From Euryarchaeota archaeon UBA128 (GTDB taxonomy: Archaea; Thermoplasmatota; Poseidoniia; Poseidoniales; Poseidoniaceae), in the NCBI GenBank assembly GCA_002496955.1, contig DALZ01000026.1, forward strand, positions 10,320 to 15,999: a stretch of 5,680 nucleotides of DNA. The letters are read 5' to 3'. Below are positions 1-4,428 of this stretch, piece by piece (positions within the stretch are counted from its first letter, which is position 1; each line of letters starts with the position of its first letter). Position numbers and translations under genes: made by a program. The notes beneath the pieces were generated by a model that saw only the letters and a program-made list of their open reading frames with translations, was not told where the DNA came from and ran no database searches.

Positions 1-1
1 C

Positions 2-436
2 TAGCTCATGGTCTATTGCGCAAACTAGGAGTTCATCGTTACCGTCAAGATTCAAATCTGCAACCGTTTCAAGCGAGTAACCAAACCGCTCACCACTAGC
101 GACAGGATTAGAGACGCCTAAAACCGAGACGAGGTTGACGTCTAAACCCGCCGATGAGCCAAAGGCAAATTGAACTAGCCCATCGTTGGACGCAGCGCCT
201 GGAGACCCGATTGCTAAATCGTCGAAGCCATCGCCATTGTAATCCCCAACCGCTATTCCGTTACCGAGCATCTGCATTGAAGTTGCACCCTCCCAAGATA
301 AGTTCACAGTCGGGCTCAGGCCTGATTGAGAACCGTAACGGACCGAAACTCTGCCGTTTGAATCCAGACCTTGAGTTCCAGCGCCAGATTCTGAAGTTGC
401 TAAATCATCAAACCCGTCCCCATTAAAATCAGCAAA
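2..436 (-). repeat. Three tandem FG-GAP repeat units, 186-nt period
   Basis: These units encode the C-terminal part visible in the window. Each has the loop D-x-N-x-D-G-x-D-(D/E) followed by a hydrophobic strand (DDLATS, DDLAIG, DELLVC). The first two continue to G.V...(Y/F)GS..GL. Loop starts are at residues 358, 420 and 482, so the spacing is a strict 62 residues. The third unit is cut at the window edge and more units probably follow, since FG-GAP propellers usually have about seven blades. Confidence 0.85.
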
Positions 437-1501
437 TAAAACTGCACTGAATGTTGTATCTGCCAAATCACTGATGAAGGTTTGAACCGGGTTTGAACTT
501 ATTTGGTTAGCTTGGTTAGCCAATGAGCGCTCGATGGTGATTGTGGTTAAGTTATCCTCCAGAGTACTACTGAACAATTGAATCAATCCAGAGTCATCCA
601 AGGTAAATCCTAAATCATGATGTAAATTTACTGACTCTGCAACGACATGGTTTGTAGTGTGGCCGTCAGAGACAGTTTGTAAAATCGCTTGATTGGCTTT
701 GGTATACATTAGGTATACATCGCCATCTGAGCCAATCTCGAGTTCAAAGTCTTCACCTACTGGACCAGAATCGATCAAGCCAGTTTGCCAAAATGCTCCA
801 GTATAATTTACTCTGTGCAATGCACCATTGTCGTCACGAAATACCCCATATTCGAAATATTCCGGTGTAATTGCTAGTTCGATATTGGTTGGGTTAACAT
901 CCTCCAAAATTGTTCTGGTATGCCAATCATCACCCTCGACATATAGTGAACTAGCATAAGCGATTTGTCCTGCTTTCACGTCACTTCCGTTGGTATACAA
1001 TGCACTTGCTCTACCGTTGTCTTTGACCGCAATTGCACAATCAGCGGTATTGATGCCCTCACTAGAACCAAGAATTTCATCAATAGCCATCGTTTTTGTC
1101 GCTCCATCGCGGTCAGCCCAATAATAGTGCACAGAGCCTTCGAGGTTTACCCAACACGCGTTGATTTCTTGTTGTTTTGAAAGTGCGACATCTGTGGCTA
1201 TCACTGTTCCAGTGCTGGCACTCTGCAACACCTGGTTATGAGCCAAATCCAAGTCACTTTCAAATCGGACATGTCCTTGGTTAATGTCTGCAAAATCGAT
1301 ATGTTCACCGGCAATATCATAGCCATATTCTAAATTGAAATCTGATAAAGTTTGAGTGGTGTATTCGCCAGTTACATCTGCCAGACTTTCCTCGCTTTCG
1401 GACATATCTAGCGTCTTATGCAGACTGATAATTGGCAGGATAAGGAGCAAAACCATCAATTTCGCACTAAGCGAGTTTTGTATTGTTGAACCACTCGCCA
1501 T
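2..1501 (-). CDS. FG-GAP repeat (integrin alpha-like) surface protein, C-terminus cut by window edge
   Basis: The frame stays open from the ATG at 1501 to the window edge: 500 codons with no stop, so the C-terminus is missing. An in-frame stop lies two codons upstream of the ATG, which fixes the 5' limit. Residues 15-27 (LMVLLLILPIISL) form a signal peptide or anchor after a single Lys. Residues about 40-340 lack a named motif but show repeated short beta-strand patterns ending in dG.v or W.t, like a beta-propeller; this is inference. Three FG-GAP units follow, with Ca-binding DxNxDGxxD loops starting at D358, D420 and D482, exactly 62 residues apart. NxS/T sequons (for example NGS, NYT, NLS) fit a glycosylated exterior protein. 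FG-GAP units build integrin-type propellers used in adhesion or ligand binding; the ligand here is unknown. No Shine-Dalgarno precedes the ATG, which suggests a leaderless or short-leader mRNA. The gene is divergent from thiamine pyrophosphokinase. Confidence 0.88.
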   Translation of the reverse strand, partial: MASGSTIQNSLSAKLMVLLLILPIISLHKTLDMSESEESLADVTGEYTTQTLSDFNLEYGYDIAGEHIDFADINQGHVRFESDLDLAHNQVLQSASTGTVIATDVALSKQQEINACWVNLEGSVHYYWADRDGATKTMAIDEILGSSEGINTADCAIAVKDNGRASALYTNGSDVKAGQIAYASSLYVEGDDWHTRTILEDVNPTNIELAITPEYFEYGVFRDDNGALHRVNYTGAFWQTGLIDSGPVGEDFELEIGSDGDVYLMYTKANQAILQTVSDGHTTNHVVAESVNLHHDLGFTLDDSGLIQLFSSTLEDNLTTITIERSLANQANQISSNPVQTFISDLADTTFSAVLFADFNGDGFDDLATSESGAGTQGLDSNGRVSVRYGSQSGLSPTVNLSWEGATSMQMLGNGIAVGDYNGDGFDDLAIGSPGAASNDGLVQFAFGSSAGLDVNLVSVLGVSNPVASGERFGYSLETVADLNLDGNDELLVCAIDHEL

Positions 1502-1620
1502 ACACTACGGACTAATTGATGGTTGAAAACAATTGCCGAAGAAACCCCCATGACCCCCTACGGGGGTCAAACATTGATTTTCTCAGTATTATTGACAAAC
1601 AAGGACCCACTCGTCTAGTT
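1502..1620. promoter_or_regulatory. Divergent intergenic region between the FG-GAP gene and thiN
   Basis: This roughly 120-bp stretch separates two divergent starts, if thiN begins at GTG 1621, and should hold both promoters. A TATA-like tattatt at 1587-1593 lies about 30 bases before the GTG, the distance expected for a leaderless archaeal transcript. No equally good box is evident for the minus strand. There is no Shine-Dalgarno before either start. A GC hairpin sits in the middle. The thiN frame stays open through this region back to ATG 1519, so a longer thiN is possible. Confidence 0.4.
1551..1569. promoter_or_regulatory. Perfect 8-bp inverted repeat with 3-nt loop, possible operator or mRNA hairpin
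   Basis: TGACCCCC (1551-1558) and GGGGGTCA (1562-1569) are exact reverse complements around TAC. It is the most GC-rich element in an otherwise AT-leaning intergenic region. A second C5 run at 1545-1549 could pair with the same G5, so two alternative stems are possible. Its position between divergent genes suits a dimeric repressor site or a leader structure. No regulator can be named. It is not followed by a long T run, so a terminator is less likely. Confidence 0.45.
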
Positions 1621-2244
1621 GTGTCGAGAGTATTAATTGTCGGAAATGCCAAACCTGAACAACTTAGTAAATGGCAGAATCTTATTGACAATTGTGAGGT
1701 AATTATTGCTTGCGATGGAGCGATGCACAATTGTGTTAACAGTAACATTTCAGTAGATTTCTTGATTGGCGACATGGATAGTATCAGTAGCGAAATGCTG
1801 GATCATGCCAAAACAAATAATGTGAAGATTTTAGCAATTACAGACCAAGGTAACAGTGACCTATCAAAAGCGCTAAACTTTGCTCGTAGTCTCAAACCAA
1901 TGTCGATAGATATTATCGGTGCCGATGGCGGTCAGTCAGACCATCAATTTGCTAATTATTTGACCTTATTTGAATCACCAAAAAATGTCTGCTTGCACTT
2001 AGATGATTCAATCGTTTTAGCCGTAACAAATGCCAATCCAGTGTTATATTCTATAGAAAATAATCGATTATTCTCAGTATTCAGCATCGGTCCCAGTTCA
2101 GGAGTGACAATAACTGGAGCTGAATGGGAACTGGACAATGCTAGGATGAATCCGAATTCTCTCGGGCTGCACAATCGAGCTGCGAGCGAGGAAATTTCAA
2201 TTACTTGTGAAACTGGAAATTTGTTAGTTTTTATCCACCGGTGA
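1621..2244 (+). CDS. thiN: Thiamine pyrophosphokinase (TPK)
   Basis: It transfers pyrophosphate from ATP to thiamine to make the cofactor TPP, a cytosolic salvage step. From GTG 1621 it is 207 residues, normal for the family. The catalytic domain shows ACDGA (30-34), the metal-binding IGDMDSI (49-55), DQGNSDLSKAL (75-85) and GADGGQSDH (100-108). The C-terminal thiamine-binding beta domain (about 150-205) shows SIGPSSGVTITG and ends GNLLVF. The frame extends to ATG 1519 and TTG 1516, but the extra 34-35 residues look unlike the family and contain the hairpin. The GTG leaves MSRVLIVGNA, the usual TPK beginning, so I prefer it. Two conserved spots differ: the usual GGRxDH is GGQSDH, and the usual SN near the end is HN. 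The 3' end overlaps the convergent DUF4105 gene by 21 bp. Homology to the archaeal pterin pyrophosphokinase MptE was considered; the C-terminal beta domain favours TPK. Confidence 0.88.
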   Translation: MSRVLIVGNAKPEQLSKWQNLIDNCEVIIACDGAMHNCVNSNISVDFLIGDMDSISSEMLDHAKTNNVKILAITDQGNSDLSKALNFARSLKPMSIDIIGADGGQSDHQFANYLTLFESPKNVCLHLDDSIVLAVTNANPVLYSIENNRLFSVFSIGPSSGVTITGAEWELDNARMNPNSLGLHNRAASEEISITCETGNLLVFIHR

Positions 2245-3111
2245 GGAAGGCATGTGTTGTCTGATGAAGCTAGAATAGTTTGATTGCCCGTCCCAATTTT
2301 TGGCTAGTTCATCGACCCTTGCAAGTTGAATTGTCTTTTCTAAACCACCCCAATCTTCTATCAGACCCAGTTTGAACGCAGCTTTGGGTGTATAACCCGG
2401 TAAAAAATTACGCCAGACGAACGGTATTCTGCCCGGAGTTATTTTGTTTACCACTTTTACTATTGAAGTGTTACAGGTGGTTAGCAATGAGTGATACCAT
2501 TCAGCATTCTCACTCAGCTGATTCATTTTTTGCGCAATTGCAAGGAGCAGTTGCCGGTCTTTGCCCGGGGGGGTTACGGCTCTGAAAAGGTAGTCTCGAT
2601 TGCCGCGAGCATTTGTTCTTAATCCTAGCAGATCCCGCTCGTAACCAATCAATAAATACAATTCATAAGACCGCCAAAGGCCTTTCCAAGGATGGTAACG
2701 CTCACCTTTAACCCGCCGTGCTTCAAAGGATACTGAAATACACCGACCATCGTTAAATTCTATGCTCAAAAAAGTATGGGCTAAGCCGTGTATCTTGTGG
2801 AAATGATCGACTATGAACCATACATCTTTGATTTCCCGCAAGTCAAATTTGACATTTTCATCCCACCGTTCATCCCGATCTCTGGTTGTTCGCCAAGTAA
2901 AATCTCGGATTTTTGTGAAAGTGATGTAATGGTCATCAATTATTGCTTTTGATTGAAATTCGCAGTCAGTGTTCCAATCAGAGTCGACACTTGGAGTGCG
3001 CGGTCTAATGCGCGTGAACCAAACATAATACAGACGCAATGCTGTTGTAAATGCGATTAATCCAACTATGACAAGAAGATAATCGAAGAGTGAGAAACCT
3101 TCGAAATACAG
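2224..3111 (-). CDS. DUF4105 / Lnb_N-type membrane-anchored protein, possible papain-like thiol hydrolase; probable CTG start
   Basis: From CTG 3111 it is 295 residues. Residues 9-32 (FDYLLVIVGLIAF onward) are a membrane helix, followed by TRIRPR. The rest follows DUF4105: DW after the anchor, IRDFTWR, AHTFLSIEF (His112), SVSFEARR (Glu130), an ERDLLGLR strand and YHSLLTTCNTS (Cys213). The family's function is not established. His before Cys recalls circularly permuted papain-like folds, so a thiol hydrolase is plausible but unproven. From memory the family Cys motif is NCTT; here Thr precedes the Cys. The first conventional start is TTG 3039, which would cut the helix in half. Reading upstream in frame, there is no ATG, GTG or TTG before the previous gene's TGA (3115-3117). 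CTG 3111 lies 3 nt after an SD-like GGTGGTGA, so I choose it, with low certainty. It is the last gene of the minus-strand cluster. A C7 run lies at 2567-2573 (coding strand), and the frame is intact on both sides. Confidence 0.8.
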   Translation of the reverse strand: MYFEGFSLFDYLLVIVGLIAFTTALRLYYVWFTRIRPRTPSVDSDWNTDCEFQSKAIIDDHYITFTKIRDFTWRTTRDRDERWDENVKFDLREIKDVWFIVDHFHKIHGLAHTFLSIEFNDGRCISVSFEARRVKGERYHPWKGLWRSYELYLLIGYERDLLGLRTNARGNRDYLFRAVTPPGKDRQLLLAIAQKMNQLSENAEWYHSLLTTCNTSIVKVVNKITPGRIPFVWRNFLPGYTPKAAFKLGLIEDWGGLEKTIQLARVDELAKNWDGQSNYSSFIRQHMPSSPVDKN

Positions 3112-3114
3112 GTT

Positions 3115-3122
3115 TCACCACC
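3115..3122 (-). promoter_or_regulatory. SD-like GGTGGTGA overlapping the upstream stop, before the CTG start
   Basis: On the minus strand GGTGGTGA differs by one base from the GGAGGTGA that serves the neighbouring gene. It includes the TGA stop of the 437-residue protein. Three bases (AAC) separate it from CTG 3111, slightly shorter than the 5 bases at the other junction. It supports coupled initiation close behind the stop rather than at TTG 3039, which has no SD at a usable distance. Confidence 0.4.
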
Positions 3123-4428
3123 TAACCCAGATTCTTAATTCAGCATCCCACCAATCATGATTACCATCAGGATGTTGCCGCCACAAAACGCCATCATCAT
3201 CCGTGGTAGTTGGTAGACCCTCTGTATCAGGTGAACCATCGGATAAAATCATTGGAGTCGGACCTAAATCTCGCATGGGCAATGCGTCAGGGTCATCTTT
3301 CACACGAACTAACACCAAATACGTCAGAATAACTACCAACAATCCTAAAACGCCGATTGAAATCCAGCCAACAGATTCTGTTTCGGTGTCTTCGCCGAAT
3401 GAACGGGATGGAACTGTAGACATCTGCTCCTCGGTTAAATCAGCACTAGGTATGCGCACTAGATTTACTCCTTCTACGGCGCTAATTAACTCATTATTAA
3501 TCACCTGTAATGAGACAAGATGAACTCCTGCGGGTAATGTGGAGCAATCAAACGAATCTCCGGTATAGTCTATAGTCTCCCCTTGAATACGCCAAATCTT
3601 CTGGAATGTGGAGAAATCGACAGTTTCATCTGCTTGCATTAAATTAACCCTGCAATCAGTGCTGGTTGAGTTACCATTGCCCTGAACACTCAATGAAAAA
3701 TCAGGAGCTGGGCGGTTATGGATTGTTAAGTTTAGCCAGTCCTCTGTTGTCTGACCCAAATCATTGCGATAAGCTTCTTTCAGAGTGTAGTCGCCCGCTG
3801 GCCAGTGTGAGCAATCGAGGAAATCTTGGGAATCTAAAACGGTAAACGGAGCGCCAGAAAAGGTTCTAACACCTGATGCACCATACCTTGGTCCGGTTTC
3901 ATCAGAGAAAATACGCGAGATGGTGCACTCATCACCTGTCTCAATATGCTGTGGAGCATTGAGTGCTAGCAGCATGGAAGGAGTTTGGAGGGCAGGCCTT
4001 AGGACATAGGTCGGTAGAGGAATAGTACTGATTATATTCCCATCTTGGTCAACAATCTGTAACTTTAGCTCGTGCTCACCACTAGACCATGCATCATATA
4101 CCAAGGAAGCATTTGATTGACCAGAGAAAGTGAACTGTAGAGCTTCAGTTACCTCTCTATCTTTGTATTCGCCGATTAATCTTAGCTCTAAATTGGTGTC
4201 CTCTTGCTCTGTCGTGAATACCACAACCACTCTAATGGCGTCATTGTCGCCGTCTTGGTTAGTATCCAATGTATCGTTGCGTAAGGCAATTAGCGACAAT
4301 CCTGCAGCAGCCAACGGATCCTCCTCAGCATCATCAGCAGCAACGTTTGTTGAAAACTCAGTTAATGCATACACCGAGGAAATTAACATTAGAATTGTCA
4401 GTATTGAGAAACTTCGCTGTCTAATCAT
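3115..4428 (-). CDS. Type I membrane surface protein with duplicated Cys module and Trp-rich cytoplasmic tail (unknown function)
   Basis: This complete 437-residue protein is not a recognised family. Residues 1-21 form a signal peptide (MIRQR, a hydrophobic core, then SVYA as likely cleavage site). DTNQDGDNDA (55-64) is a Ca-loop-like motif leading into beta strands. Two similar modules follow, C168 to C206 and C259 to C295. Each closes with (L/F)DCSxxPAG and a strand, suggesting two disulfide-bonded Ig-like beta sandwiches. Four NxS/T sequons (N51, N106, N233, N253) lie in the ectodomain. A membrane helix at about 353-374 is followed by RVKDD, so the tail is cytoplasmic. The tail ends in five Trp within 22 residues (416, 426, 427, 434, 437). 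Start ATG 4428 overlaps the upstream gene by 8 bp and has a strong SD 5 nt away, so it is well fixed. It probably acts with its operon partners at the cell surface; the partner or ligand is unknown. Confidence 0.9.
   Translation of the reverse strand: MIRQRSFSILTILMLISSVYALTEFSTNVAADDAEEDPLAAAGLSLIALRNDTLDTNQDGDNDAIRVVVVFTTEQEDTNLELRLIGEYKDREVTEALQFTFSGQSNASLVYDAWSSGEHELKLQIVDQDGNIISTIPLPTYVLRPALQTPSMLLALNAPQHIETGDECTISRIFSDETGPRYGASGVRTFSGAPFTVLDSQDFLDCSHWPAGDYTLKEAYRNDLGQTTEDWLNLTIHNRPAPDFSLSVQGNGNSTSTDCRVNLMQADETVDFSTFQKIWRIQGETIDYTGDSFDCSTLPAGVHLVSLQVINNELISAVEGVNLVRIPSADLTEEQMSTVPSRSFGEDTETESVGWISIGVLGLLVVILTYLVLVRVKDDPDALPMRDLGPTPMILSDGSPDTEGLPTTTDDDGVLWRQHPDGNHDWWDAELRIWVRW

Noticed and set aside
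154..426. Plus-strand open frame of 90 codons near the left end
   Set aside because: It lies opposite the FG-GAP coding frame, its protein has no family features, and the minus-strand frame has clear repeats. The same applies to the plus-strand frame at 965-1180.
1502..1620. TPP riboswitch upstream of thiN
   Set aside because: The conserved ACCTGATCTGGATAATGCCAGCG-like segment is absent. A CTGAGA occurs only on the opposite strand, with no surrounding THI-box structure.
1512..1775. Minus-strand open frame of 87 codons opposite thiN
   Set aside because: It covers the intergenic region and conserved TPK codons in antisense, with no motif or start signal of its own.
3115..3117. TGA as a recoded Trp or selenocysteine codon joining two proteins
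   Set aside because: The 437-residue protein ends naturally after its Trp-rich motif, thiN also ends in TGA, and no recoding element is visible. Readthrough is kept only as an alternative under the start-codon finding.
3203..3523. Plus-strand open frames opposite the 437-residue protein (also 4130-4450)
   Set aside because: The minus-strand gene has a signal peptide, membrane helix, strong SD and complete ends. The opposite frames have none of these.
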